This document shows, piece by piece, positions 1-12,629 of a stretch of DNA of 64,000 bases; position 1 is the stretch's first letter, and the number at the start of each line of letters is the position of its first letter. Below the pieces are notes generated by a model that saw nothing but the letters and a program-made list of their open reading frames with translations, ran no database searches and was not told where the DNA came from. The stretch lies in NCBI RefSeq assembly GCF_016808095.1, contig NC_068972.1, forward strand, positions 39,277,029 through 39,341,028, read 5' to 3'. The position numbers were made by a program, and so were the translations under genes. Origin of the DNA: Vigna angularis (taxonomy: Eukaryota; Streptophyta; Magnoliopsida; Fabales; Fabaceae).

Positions 1-475
1 CCTATTGTGCAGTAACAGATTAACCTTATGTGTGTGGTTGCAAAGCAGTAGAGGCCACCACAAATGCACAACCCGTCAGCTCGACAATCATTCTAAGTCC
101 GGACAGTCCATTCATAATAATTGTTCCGCATAAAGGGTTTGATAATTGTGTAGTAATATGTTGCTTGTATATAACATGTTTTAAATGAGTTTATATATAT
201 CGTTTCTCAATTGTAAACTAGCTTACCCTTGCATTTTCTGTGGTCTGTCTTTGTTTGTGGTTTCTCTATTGCGATGATCACCTTAATGGTGTGAGCTTAG
301 GGATACAATCTTTCAGTTAACTCAGCGGGAGGTTGGGAGTGAAGCTTGCAGTAGAGGTTGTACTTTATTCTTCAAGTGTAGAATTTTATTCTTTGCAAAA
401 ATCTCTAGTTCTATTCTATCATTATTAATGTAAGGTTCATTTTAGTAGTTTTATATTACTAAATTGGGATGTTAA
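1..475 (+). repeat. 3' end of a Gypsy-type LTR (fragment)
   Basis: This stretch ends in TGGGATGTTA (about 465-474), the usual 3' end of the legume Gypsy LTRs seen elsewhere in this window. Upstream it shares landmarks with the LTRs at 2385-5024 and 23640-25831: a block with CACAAATGCACAACCCGTC near 58-77 and a GCGATGATC...TGAGC block near 272-298. Its 5' part lies outside the window, and the final CA is eroded. No coding sequence is visible. Confidence 0.5.
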
Positions 476-1675
476 ATTCTAAATCTAAATGTGTTATATT
501 CTTCATTCTGTTTGTTTTTGCTTTCTTTGCATAATTACTGTTACCTTACTATGAATTCTCTTATCATTTTATAAAATGATATTTGTAGCCAATTTAAACT
601 GATTAAATTCAATGAATTTATCAAATTTTATAAACGATTTTTAAAAGCTAATTTTTATAATAGAAATAAGAATTAATTGAGTTTTAAAAATTTATAAATT
701 TAAATAGGTTGAATTGAACTTTTATTAAAAAAAATTAATTCTAAAATATAAATTATTGAATTCTCACACACTAAGAACAATATAATTAAAATAATTAAAA
801 AATGAAGTACAATAAAAACTAATTAAAATAAAGTAAAATTAAATGATGTATAATAATAATTATTTAAATTTGGTACAAAAGATTAAAATTCAAATATTAA
901 GTATACAAATCCATATTAAAATAATAAATTAATAAAACAATCTATATTTAAATATTGAAGTCACTAAATATAACATAAAAATATATATTGATATGAAAAT
1001 ATAACTTTTGTAAGTGATGATAGATCATTATTAAAAAATTGTAAAATAATACAAATTAAAAATTTCAAAAGGGGAATTCATAGCACCATGTAAATAAAAA
1101 AAATTCAATGTAAATATAAATATAATTAGAGATTTTAAAAATTCGTTAATTGACTTAATTTACATACATTTAACTTAAATTAAAAAAATGTTAAAATTAT
1201 ATGATTTAGAAAGTTGGGAACTTCAAATTATATGTACGTCAAAATAAAATTAGTAAACAGTTAAGAATGAATGTAAATATAAATATAATTTATCATTAAT
1301 CAGTGATACGTTTTAAACTTTAAAAGTAATAAAAATTTCAAAATTTGAAATGAAGATTCGTATCATCACGCGTATATAATTACTATTTAAATACGTTTTA
1401 AATAAATAATATAAAGGTATTAATTTAACTTAGTAAAAATTTCTTTAAATAACTATTGAATTGAAAAAATATTAAAATTTTATAATTGTGAAATAATTCG
1501 AACATGAAAGTAATATGTGTATCCAATGAAGTAATTAAACGGAAAATTTTAAAATTTGAATATAAAAACAAATATTTTTATTAAAATTTATATAAATTAA
1601 ATTAAATTATATGTTTATACAAATATACTTAAAATTATACTTGAACTTACATACAAAATAATCAACATACGAAAA
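476..1675. other. AT-rich intergenic DNA
   Basis: Very AT-rich sequence with no ORF of note, no recognisable transposon ends and no RNA gene visible. It separates the LTR fragment from the Mutator-like element. Confidence 0.6.
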
Positions 1676-2033
1676 TTAAAACTAGGTTTAATAGTTTTCT
1701 TTGTCCTTAGTTTCTCTCTAGTGTGTCAAGTTGGTCCAATCTTTTAAAAAAGTATCAATTTCGTCCATAATTGATAAAATTTGTCTCAATTAAATCTCTT
1801 CCGTTAAATATGCGGAAACGGCGTTAGTTTTCTTACTCTTTCTTCTACTCCTCTGCAACGCAGTAGCTCTTGTCAGCTTTTTATCAGTGGTATGGTTTAC
1901 TTTCTCATACAAATCATTTTGTGAAGTAGTTATATACACTTTTGTTATATCAGAATTTTATCAATTTAATATTAGAGACTTGTTATGTTTTCTTTTTAAA
2001 GGTTGAAACTTTTTTAGAAAAAAAACACACATA

Positions 2034-2080
<47 letters not shown>

Positions 2081-4422
2081 TTATTTATTTATTGTGTGAA
2101 TACATTTTTATTGGAAAGACTGATGAGTTGAAAATATATTTTATATTACTTTCATATTTCATAAATTGTAAAAATATAATAATTTATAATTTAATTTATA
2201 AACGAACATAATCTTTTATAATAATTTGAAAATAAAAAATATATTTAACCCATAAAACATTAATTAAAAAAATGAGTTTTATAAGACTATTTTACTGTAA
2301 TAAAAGTGATAACAAAATTTAAAAGTTGTAAAAACGTTGAATTATAAGAATAAAAAACAATTCCTTCCTAACGAGAGTATATATTGTAATACCCATGAAA
2401 AATATTTACCTTAATAATAACAATTTTATTACTAGTAGTAATAAATTTCTGTGTGAATGAAAAATATAATTAATAAGTTTATGTAAAAATAAAATGTGGA
2501 AAGCTAAATAACAAATTTTGATAGCTTAAATGGTAGAAAATTGTGGTGATTTCAAGAACATGGGTTCAAACTCTTTTCTACCTTTTTGTTTAAAAAAAAA
2601 TTAAAATAATGATAGTGGATAAGCACACCACGTTTGAAGTCATTATTGAAGGAGTCAAGTGGTGATTAAAATATTAATATAATAAAATAATATTAAAATA
2701 ATAAATAATATTAAAAAATTGTTAAATAGTAAAATTTTTGGACTATAAATAGCCATGAGAGGGGAGGTTATTCTGCACAAAGAGAGGAAGAATCAAGTGA
2801 GAAATAGAGAAGAAAGAGTTAGGAAGAAATTTTTAGTGGCAAGAAGAGTAGAAGTTCTGGAGGGTTTTCGGGGAAACAAATTATGAGAAAGAGATTAAGT
2901 CTGGAATAGAGGTAGGGGAACTAACCTTTCTAAGCTTTTATATTATGATTTAGTATTGTTTTATTACTATTCATGTCTTGAAATTCTGTGTGAATACTAT
3001 TAATGAAAAACATAGGTGTTTGTTATATATCTATCTATATTGAATTTCTGTGTTAATATTATATGTTGTTGTTTTGAATCTGTAAATAAGAAATTTGTTA
3101 AAACTAGTTGAGGAACACTTTGGCTAAGGAAAGACTTGGTAATTAAGTTGTCCATTGTGGCGCACCTCTCTTTCCAAGAAGTCTACTCGACAAGTTTTTA
3201 ACTTAAATCTTATTGAACAAATTATGTACTGTTAAATTATTGTGCAATATATCTTGTTGGAATGAAAATTTCTGATGAATTCATGTTATCGTGGTAGATA
3301 TGGAATTATGAATTATAATGGTGATGGTAGGTATCAGAACTAGCCCAGCACTGTTCCATTTGATATGTGGCCCAACCCATAATGGTCAGCTATTGATGAG
3401 GCTTTAGGATAGGCAGCGGGCGCCACGCAAGCAGTGTGTGTGTGATACGGGAGTAAGAGGAGAGAGAACGGAGCGTCTTCGAGGTTCTCCCAGACGCTGA
3501 GGCAGCGGTGGCGTCCGCGCAAACTGGTCGTCGTAGAGGCAGCGGAGGACAGCGGCGTAGAAGGAAAAAGTGAAGAGCACAACGAAAGAGGTAAAAAAAA
3601 TATTGTCTTTTATTATTCTGTGATGTTCTTGAAAATGCCTTGGTACAGATAGTAGTGTTCTTCTGTATATCTGAAATGTAAAGAGGAGAGCTCTATTTAT
3701 AGAGCTCTGTCAAACTAACAACTAAAAACAAGTAACTGTAAAACCTAGTAAAACAGAAATGGTTACTGTCTTTATGACAGTAAGGGATTAGTTTTAATCC
3801 CAATAGTAGGATAGAGGAATATTAAAAACCGGAGTTGGTACATCCCTAATCAGAGAGCAGCCCTGGTCAAATCCAGTAAGTTGTGACTAGTCATATGTAC
3901 CGGCGTTTATGGTGAGTTTGATTCGTCAAACATTTGATTCTTCTTCGGTGACCATTTATGGTGATATTTTAGTATTGTTAATTTATTTTGTGATATATTC
4001 ATTTTGTATGATTTCTGTGATGATTGTATTTTATTATATTGGATTTGAATTTATGCATCTGAACATGATATGAGTATTATGGGGAGATTTTGTAATGGTA
4101 TAATATGAGTTGAGGAATATGAGCATGGTATGAGTCTCATGGAGAGATTCTGTAATGATATGGTATTTGTGTATATGTTGATGTTGAGGGTCCTGTTGTT
4201 GGAGGTTATCCTGATACTCTAATAATCATCCAGTCTCAAGTAGAGAAAGATGAATTATGTGGTGAGAGGGGCAGGAGGTCCTGGTCTATGTGCCGGTTTT
4301 GGACATAGTGTTGAGGACTAACCTTGTGGATGGTATGGAGTATTTTGGAAGTGTATTTGTAAGAAGAAGTAGAAGTCATCACAAGTGCATAACCTCCCGT
4401 GACCGCTCATCAACGTATCATC

Positions 4423-4620
4423 CGAATGAGTGTCTATTGGGTATTGTGGAATGAGTGTAATTGTGGGATGAGTGTCTATTGGGTATTGTGGAATGAGTGT
4501 CTATTGAGTATTGTGGGATAAGTGTCTATTGGGTATTGTGGGATGAGTGTCTATTGGGTATTGTGGGATGAGTGTCTATTAGGGATTGTAGTATGATGGG
4601 ATGAGTATCTATGGTGCGAT
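4423..4620 (+). repeat. Minisatellite inside the LTR
   Basis: Six or seven imperfect copies of a unit of about 29 bp with core GAGTGTCTATTGGGTATTGT. Copies differ by single substitutions and one is internally shortened. This is local expansion inside the solo LTR; there is no gene here. Confidence 0.8.
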
Positions 4621-4896
4621 TGTTGTATGATGGTATGAGGGTGTCTGACATAATTATTATATGAGGTTTGTTGAGTTTATCAAAGTAATTATGCATGTTT
4701 TATAAATGATTTGTTGCATGTTAGCTCACCCTACTTGTTTGTGTTTGTGTATGTGCGATGATCGTATAATTCGTTATACGGGAGCAGATGAAGGAATGTC
4801 GTCTGATTCATTGTCAATGAAGAAAGAGATAGAAGAATAAATTAGAAAAATTTGAGTTATATTTATGAGTTTGTAGCTGAAATCTGAGTTTAAAAC

Positions 4897-4903
<7 letters not shown>

Positions 4904-4984
<81 letters not shown>
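4904..4984. repeat. (TA)n microsatellite
   Basis: About 40 uninterrupted TA units close to the 3' end of the nested solo LTR. Confidence 0.95.
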
Positions 4985-4986
<2 letters not shown>

Positions 4987-6119
4987 ACTATGAATTATCA
5001 AGCGTGAGATTATGGGATGTTACATATATCTTTTTCAACAACAAAATAAAATATTAATTAGAAAAATAATAGTCTAATGAAACTCCTACATTACACAAAA
5101 AGTAGTAAAAAAATATATTAAAATTGACGTGGCACAATAAAATCCACTAAAAAAACATTAAAGCTTATTACTATGGATTTTACTATTTCATATCACTTTT
5201 AAGATTATTGGTTAGCAACTTTTACTCTAATATAAGGATTCTTACAAGGCTTATACACACTCCATTCGTTTAATTTGGTTTAATGACAAAACTTATGTTT
5301 TCAAGATAGAGTTTTTTTTATTGAGTAAATATTACTGTTATATTAGGTGTATATCTATATTATTTAGTCATTAGTTATAAGATTAAATATGTTTTTTTTA
5401 TTAAATTATTTTTAAGAATGTGTTTCGTCCTTAAAATAAATTTATGGTTTTTTTACTTTATAAAAATAAGGAAAAATAATATATAGAACTTTACATTGTA
5501 GTGTAATATAACTTAAACATATATTTTGTTAAAAATTACTTTTACATAATTTTCCTTCAATACAAATAAATATAGTTTAAAAACAAAATACAATTTTTAA
5601 AAATTGTTTAGGAATAAAAAATCTAGTTAACCCTTAATTATATACAATACACAAACTTAAATTTTTGAAGATTTTTTTCACAGTTGAAATCATATTTATT
5701 ATTTTTATTAATCTTATTCTTATGTATATTTTAAATTTTTAATAATTTATACATTAGAGAAGGAGAGAGTTAGACAAATACCAAAAATTAGGAATGAGGC
5801 CCAATATATTTTAATTTGTTTAATCATTAACTCATTATGGTTTGGAGAAACTATGAGCATTAATTCACATGTTTTATATAAAGGATCACGTCAAGGATGA
5901 TGAGATGATGATAGCACTGACAAAAAGCTGATGCATTGCAGAGGAACAGAAGTGAGAGAAAGACAAGTTAACTCTGTTTTCGCATATTTAACGAAAGAGA
6001 CTTAATTGAGCCAAATTTTATCAAGTATGGACGAAATTGATACTTTTTTAAAAGGTTGGACCAACTTGACACACTGCAGCGAAACTAGAGACAAAAAAAG
6101 CTATTAAACCTTAAAACTA

Positions 6120-6842
6120 TTAAAAGTATTCAAAAATTAAAACTATTTAAAGTATTAAAAAAAACTTCAAAAAATAACCGTTACAAAAATATGTTTATTA
6201 AAATATGGAACTCAATTTATTTTCTTCCATTACATCCAATAGTCGCGTATTGTTTAACATTGAAGTTAAATGTAGTTTAAATTTGTATTCTTCTTTTCAC
6301 CCTCTGAAACGTTTTTTAAATAGAAAACAGTGACAGAGTTTCACTCTCCAAATCAGACAATACTTAGGAATGTGGTGATGTCTCGATAGACTTGAGATCA
6401 CAACATTAACGTCGTCTGTAGGACAAAAACTTACATTACTCTTTGGTACACTTAATAATCTCACATCACATAATAATCGAATAATAGTCTCGTTCACAAT
6501 GAATAAAAATTATTTTCCTTATGGATACATATCACTATACAACACATTTTTTTCTCACATGTTTTTATTATTAATTAAAATTGATTGAAAATACAAAAAT
6601 CATGAATAAAACTCATAATAGAAGAATTGTGATAACAAAAATTTTAGTTTTTAAAAAATTACATCGAGTAAAAAATATATCTAAAAGAAATTCTACAAAG
6701 TTTTTTTTATGTCTTTTAAAGTAAAATCCTAAAAGAAAACAAAGAGCATAATAAATATCAAATAAATTTTATATCTCTAGGAAAAAAATTCACCCACATT
6801 GTTCACCACTATTATCTAATTTTACTAAAAAAAATCAATTAT
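6120..6842. other. AT-rich spacer between two transposons
   Basis: Lies between the MULE and the CACTA-like element. The only ORF (66 codons, reverse, 6297-6497) has no recognisable domain. Nothing else is seen. Confidence 0.5.
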
Positions 6843-7424
6843 TACTAATGAAAATATACTAAGAGATTTATATCAATTGAAAATTTATTTTTACTCATGG
6901 ATATCATTGTTTAAATTATCGACAGAAACATTTGTTGACAAACTTGTATGAGAAATGATGAACCAGATATCTGTCAATAAAGTTTTATGATCATTATTTA
7001 TGACCAAATATTTGTCGATAAGTTACTCAACACGACTTAAACATTTCAAATTATTTCTTCCTCGTTTTAATTTCACCTTAAAAAACCAAACCCTCTTAGT
7101 GTTGAGTGCGAAAAAGATCTCACAATGCAAAACCAACTTTGATGTTGTTCGTTGACCTGTGGTGAGGAGTCTGGGACGTTGTTGCCCACCGTGACGCATT
7201 CAGTGTCGGTGTGACGCTGATAGAGAAGCTTAGAAAGGGCAACTGTTAATCATTTTTTTCTCTTATTTTCACAATCTCATCCTCTCTTATGAATTTATTC
7301 TTTATTCTGATACATAAGCTTTTATTTGGGCAACAAAAATCATATTTAATGCTCTAGCAGCTTCATTATATGGTTTCGTCTTTCATGCATTGCTGCTCTA
7401 TTTTTCTGTTTTTTTTTTACAATA

Positions 7425-7872
<448 letters not shown>

Positions 7873-8889
7873 TTTGAATCAAAATTCCTGAATTATGAAA
7901 GCATAACTATAAACACATAAAGCCTGCATTCCCATATTTAATTTGTTTTAACACATAAAACTACAAATTCAAAATGGTTAAATTTTGCATAACAGCCTAA
8001 AAGCTCGACGGTTCGACAAACTAATTAACCTAGTATATTCTTTATACTTCCCTAAAATTAATTTTAGAACTAAAAATTAAAACCTACACTAGACAAACTA
8101 ATGAACCTAGTCTAGTAACTAAACATGATAGAGACAACCTTGGTTATAAGTTTAGCTCTCCAAAATCCCCTTAAGCTTTCAGCATATGCAATCAAGTGAT
8201 GTTTATGATCTCTAACATCCAAAACATGATTTGGAGCTTTAACTTGAAAAGTCAATGTTGGGATCAACTATGCATCTTTAGTCATTTTTATTTGTGGTCC
8301 AAATTTGAACCCTTGCTGATTTTTTTCTTGAACAACCTTTAATCACCTTTAATTCATTGAACATTTTCCTCCTTTGACTTGTCACAAAACATGGTCGAAT
8401 TTGGCTTATGATGATTTGAGCTACAAGTTTAACACTTTGCAAAATCTAGTCATCAGATTCTTGCCTCAAAAGCACAAAGTTGTCTTTAACAGCCTCAGTC
8501 CAACCTAAAATTGTCCCCACAAAAACCTAGTTAAAGCCACCTCAATCCAGCCATAGTCTCAATAGCAACAACAAAACACTCAAGAAGAAGAAAACAATTT
8601 TGATGGATATGTAGATTATTAGGACTCTATGTTACTTATAGACATATTTTTAAAAACTCTATGTTTGTTTGAATTGTCTTATAAACATGTTTGTGATGTT
8701 TGTTTGATATTATATTAATGTTTGTTTGAATTTTATTATCTGGTAGTCATTATTAGTTTTGTATTGTCTTATTAGTGTTTATTTTCAACCATTATGTTTG
8801 CCTGGTAGATAGATAATACAGTCCAATACATTGAAAACTGTCATGTAATTTATTTACGAAATTTATTGATGGATATTAATGTCCCATAT

Positions 8890-9090
8890 ATGAGTTTTGT
8901 AATTATCAACCGATAGTCTTTCGGTAATTATCGAGAGATGTATCTGTCGATAATTACCGATAGACATATCTGTCGATAATTATTGAAAGATGTTTCCGTT
9001 AGTAATTACTAAGATATGTATCTGTCGATAATTACTGAGAGGTGATATCTGTTAGTAAATCTTTTCGATAATTCTGTTATCGATATATTT
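8890..9090. repeat. CACTA subterminal repeat array
   Basis: Five or six degenerate copies, about 30 bp apart, of a motif around TCTGTCGATAATTACCGA. Arrays of short subterminal motifs are the usual transposase-binding regions of CACTA elements, and looser copies at 6915-7025 mark the other end. Confidence 0.6.
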
Positions 9091-9181
9091 TAATTTTTTT
9101 ATAATTCATCAAGAAACAATGATTATAGACGAATTTTTATAGTTTTTAACGTTGATCATCGGTAAATATTTTATAGTGTAT

Positions 9182-10768
9182 AAAAGATCATACGTTATTT
9201 CTTTTGTTTCACATGTGATATGACAGGGGATTTTGCCAATTAGAAATACCAAAGCAATAAACATTAGCATTGCGTGTCAGCTTCTTTCCTTGAACAAATT
9301 TTGGTGACCTCCTTATACTTTCCGCATTATGTTTGATTGGGAGTAGGTAAGAAACCATATAGTATTAACTTTTTTAAGTTAGTTATTTTTTGTTAAGGAA
9401 GAAAATTATTAAAACTAACTAGTTAACAGTTAAAACAAAGAGCCATGAGAAACATTTAATGATAATTTTCTTTTTCTAAATTGTTCTACGTATAAAATTT
9501 AGCAAGCTATGCACTCCAGCTTCCAACAACACCCTTATTTCGAAAGATCTCAAAAACCTCCTTAAGAGCCTATGGGAAAAGAGTATGATTTTAGAGACAA
9601 TCATTTACATACGTCATGTAGCTCAACAAAAAACATGAAGAAAGAAATCAAATGACAATATCCTTACATTAATTTCCTCTCTACCCTACAATATATGTAG
9701 TTTCCTTGTTTAAAATTCTTCCAAATAAAAAACATGAAGTCATGAATATTATCATAAGAGAAAATTGATAATATAAGGAAATATAAGATAGAGAAGTTTT
9801 GGTGAAATATAATTTAGGGTGGTACCATCCCAACTAATATATGAAAGCGTCCAAACAATGCATCATATAAACTCCAAAAGGTTTCAAACTTTTTGGTTGT
9901 AAAGCCAAGTTTTGTACCTAAAAGTGCATGGCTAGATGTTCCAACAAAACACTATCCAACAATCAAACGTGCATTCCTTACTTTCCATGTGTTCTCACTA
10001 GCTACTATGTTTCACCTTACTCTTTCAATACTCATAAGCGCAAACAAATCATCTTCTACTTAACGTTAGATTCGCCTAATTCCACTTATAATCTCTTTAA
10101 AAAAATATTATATTGGATTCAACTTAAGTCATACTTTTTTTATGTGTGACTTGATGTACTTTGTGACTTTTAGGGGAATTCGTCCTATTAAAAAATATAC
10201 AGTATAAATAAACTAGCAATTGTATACTTTTTATTACTAGATATTCTACCTTCTTTTTTTCGGAAAACCCATAATTTTTGTGCTTTTTTCTTCCTCTCAA
10301 TATTTATTAATATGGAGAATATTAAGCAAGATTAACTACTATGGAGAATATTTTTATTCTCTTAAAAGACAATAATTGATCAAAATAAAATATTGATATC
10401 TAGATCCCTGGAGTTAAATTAATTTATGCCCTTTGCAAGGCCAAATGCTTCTTGCTGCAATATTTTAAGTATAGAACACTTAAATATATTTTCTGCATCT
10501 CCTTGTTCACGAAAGTTAACTTATTAAGTTTATATAAAACCAACAAAATTTATAAAATAAAATTTACATTTTATTTATATACTATAAATTCGTTCTATAT
10601 CTAATTGGTGTAAGATTTAAAATAAAAGTTTTAACATTACTACAATTAAACCTTAAGGAAGAAAGATGTGTAACATAGTAAAAAGAGGAAATAAAAGGAA
10701 AGATATGAAATGAGATAAACCAACAATGGATTCTTGATTGATTAGATCTCGAGAAGAAAAGTCAAATC
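9182..10768. other. Intergenic, nothing recognised
   Basis: AT-rich DNA between the CACTA-like element and the small peptide gene. A 73-codon forward ORF at 9928-10149 has no signal peptide, motif or coding-like composition. The last 100 bp or so probably include the 3' UTR of the reverse-strand peptide gene. Confidence 0.5.
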
Positions 10769-11023
10769 CTACTTGTTCTGTGTTGGATTTGGCACACTTG
10801 ATGGTGCTTTCCTCAAGCTTGGCTCCACAGCTTTCTTGGTCTGAGTCTTGTTGCTTTCACTTGTGAAAGCTGAATCAGAAGACGAGAACAGCAACTTCCT
10901 ACACAGAAATTTGTCTCTTGAAAATCTCTGCTCATGGTGGACACAGAAAGAAGAGAACAAAAGAATGTGAACAAGCACCAAGGCCAACACTGCAGCCAAA
11001 AGTCTACACCTGATGTTCTTCAT
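10769..11023 (-). CDS. Small secreted peptide precursor, CLE-like tail
   Basis: The 84-aa, single-exon product has the layout of a secreted signalling-peptide precursor. A hydrophobic signal sequence (residues about 7-27, rich in Leu/Val/Ala) is followed by a variable basic and Ser-rich middle, and a conserved-looking tail SLRKAPSSVPNPTQNK sits at the very C-terminus. That tail resembles the CLE dodecapeptide pattern (R-x-x-P-S-G-P-N-P-x-x-N) but has one extra residue between the first Pro and the Pro-Asn-Pro core. In the CLE family such a tail is cleaved out and acts as an apoplastic ligand for LRR receptor kinases; applying this here is inference. The start is the first ATG (11021-11023). 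A TATA-like CATATATTAG lies about 90 bp upstream on the reverse strand. It could instead belong to another Pro-rich peptide family. Confidence 0.6.
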   Translation of the reverse strand: MKNIRCRLLAAVLALVLVHILLFSSFCVHHEQRFSRDKFLCRKLLFSSSDSAFTSESNKTQTKKAVEPSLRKAPSSVPNPTQNK

Positions 11024-11437
11024 TAGAAACTGAGAGTGGTTTCAGCAAGAACTATAGTGTGAGATGCAGTAATAAGAGTAGTAATGATTTTGGAGAGTTG
11101 GGTCAGGCTAATATATGAAAACCAATGAACATACTTTAAGCACGTGGTTCACCATTACTTGCATTATTATATTACGCATCATAGTTGAGAAGAAAAAGAC
11201 ATAACAGCTGCTTAGAAAACAAGCATGTTCATATATACAACATGGGAGGGTCAAGGGTTTGGTTTGAACGTTGAATGGTGTGTTTGTTTTCTATCATAAT
11301 TTTGTTCATATCATTATCTAGTGAATGGTAATTGGTGAGAAGAATTTGATCGGTGGGGTTGGAGGCAATGAAAGACAAATGCAAACTACAGTGTTCATTA
11401 CTTTGTTTCAATCTTCAAACACTCATTATTAAACTAT

Positions 11438-11492
<55 letters not shown>

Positions 11493-12087
11493 TGTGATAG
11501 ACATGTGCATCTGAGTCAATTACCTTCTAATAATCCATGTTCTCTGCTTAAACCATGGTTTAAACATCACTTAATTTAGTTAATAAAAACAAAATCTTCA
11601 ACCTGGATCAGTCATTTAGCAGAGTAGAATTCCTTTCACACAGCAATAACTTTCTTGAGTATACTGTGTGCCTAATCATTTGTGTTTTGTCATCTTTCAC
11701 CATTTTTAAAATGTCATCATGTTTTCAGTACAATCATGTGAAAACCTTACACCTTAATTTGATGAAGATCTCCTTGCACTATAAACTATAGGGTTTTCTT
11801 TCAATTTTTAACCCAACTATACTTAGCATGTCAGACGCATTTGAAAAAACTATCACTCCTTTAAGATCTAAACTTGGCAAGTTTTGTTTACATCCGCGAT
11901 TTTTTGTACTCAAGATTCTTCTTGTGTTGCTGAGATTGGAAGATGGGATGAGTATAAACTAAGAATTTCGGCACTGTTGAAGATTTTTATTTAATCCTCT
12001 CACATGACAGTTCCAGTCAGTAGCCACCTTTAAGATTTATACAAGAAAGTTCAAATTACACTAATTAATATATATATATTAAGTAAT

Positions 12088-12133
<46 letters not shown>

Positions 12134-12629
12134 AGCTAATTATTATATTATTCAGTAACTTCTTTTAAATTGATCTGACTACTAAATTGTAATTAGTAAT
12201 AAAAGAAAACAATCGGATGAAAGGAAAATAATTATACATGAAGTCAGCGTATACAAACTAAAATATAAAGTAAAAGATTCCCGTTACTAAGTTCCATGAG
12301 TCTTTTATTTTTTGTTTAAAATTCTAGGTTCTTTCATGAGACCTAATGACTCGTCAAATATTTGATAGGATCAAAATGATCAAAATTTGGATGCAGGACA
12401 AGAAGGATTAATAATATGTAATATTTTGTCTAATTTCTTTTTGATATCCTTTAATGAGTTCGTTTATAAAAACATCTTGAATTTTTTGATAGCAGATTGG
12501 ACTTCGGCCATAAAGGATATCATATCATGGTTTGTCATTTTAAGACATGCAAGCTTGTTTATTGTCGTTGACATAGATGCTTTGAGCTTTCTTTCAAAAA
12601 GAGTGACTAAGTTTTAAAAGCTCTTAGAG
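11024..12629. other. Intergenic DNA with two (TA)n tracts
   Basis: Promoter side of the small peptide gene, then AT-rich DNA. Pure (TA)n runs lie at 11441-11489 and 12091-12131. A forward 76-codon ORF at 12387-12617 runs up to the truncated end of the Copia fragment and shows no domain. Nothing else is supported. Confidence 0.5.

Larger units (their letters stand above)
2385..5024 (+). mobile_element. Gypsy-type solo LTR nested in the MULE
   Basis: A 2,640-bp unit starts TGTAATACCC and ends GGGATGTTACA. It is flanked by a 5-bp duplication TATAT at 2380-2384 and 5025-5029. No primer-binding site, gag or pol accompanies it, so it is a solo LTR left by recombination between two LTRs. A promoter-like CTATAAATA lies at about 2743-2751, followed by an AG-rich transcript-leader-like stretch. 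A GC-richer block at about 3330-3900 differs in composition from its surroundings and may be a further nested insertion (it holds CTCTATTTATAGAGCTC near 3690); its borders could not be resolved. The TATAT TSD is AT-rich, so it is weaker evidence than the TG...CA ends. Confidence 0.75.
1685..6110. mobile_element. Non-autonomous Mutator-like element (MULE), split by a nested LTR
   Basis: Long terminal inverted repeats of about 210 bp: left 1685 to about 1895, right about 5910 to 6110. Both begin GGTTTAATAG and share AGTATCAATTTCGTCCAT and GTGTGTCAAGTTGGTCCAA. The element is flanked by a perfect 9-bp duplication TTAAAACTA at 1676-1684 and 6111-6119; long TIRs with a 9-bp TSD are the Mutator hallmark. 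No transposase ORF is visible, so it is non-autonomous. Without the nested LTR (2385-5024 plus one 5-bp TSD copy) the original element was about 1.78 kb of AT-rich DNA. A short (TA)n then (TTTA)n tract lies at 2039-2092. Confidence 0.85.

Noticed and set aside
3328..3345. GGTATCAGAAC as a tRNA-related site
   Set aside because: Resembles a tRNA-Met primer-binding site, but no LTR with a CA end precedes it and no tRNA fold is present.
3340..3582. Reverse 80-codon ORF in a GC-rich block
   Set aside because: It lies inside the nested solo LTR and has no recognisable domain; more likely element leader sequence than a gene.
4423..4620. CRISPR-like spacing of direct repeats
   Set aside because: Repeats are contiguous without spacers and lie in a plant LTR.
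9928..10149. Forward 73-codon ORF
   Set aside because: No signal peptide, domain or composition shift; no promoter context.
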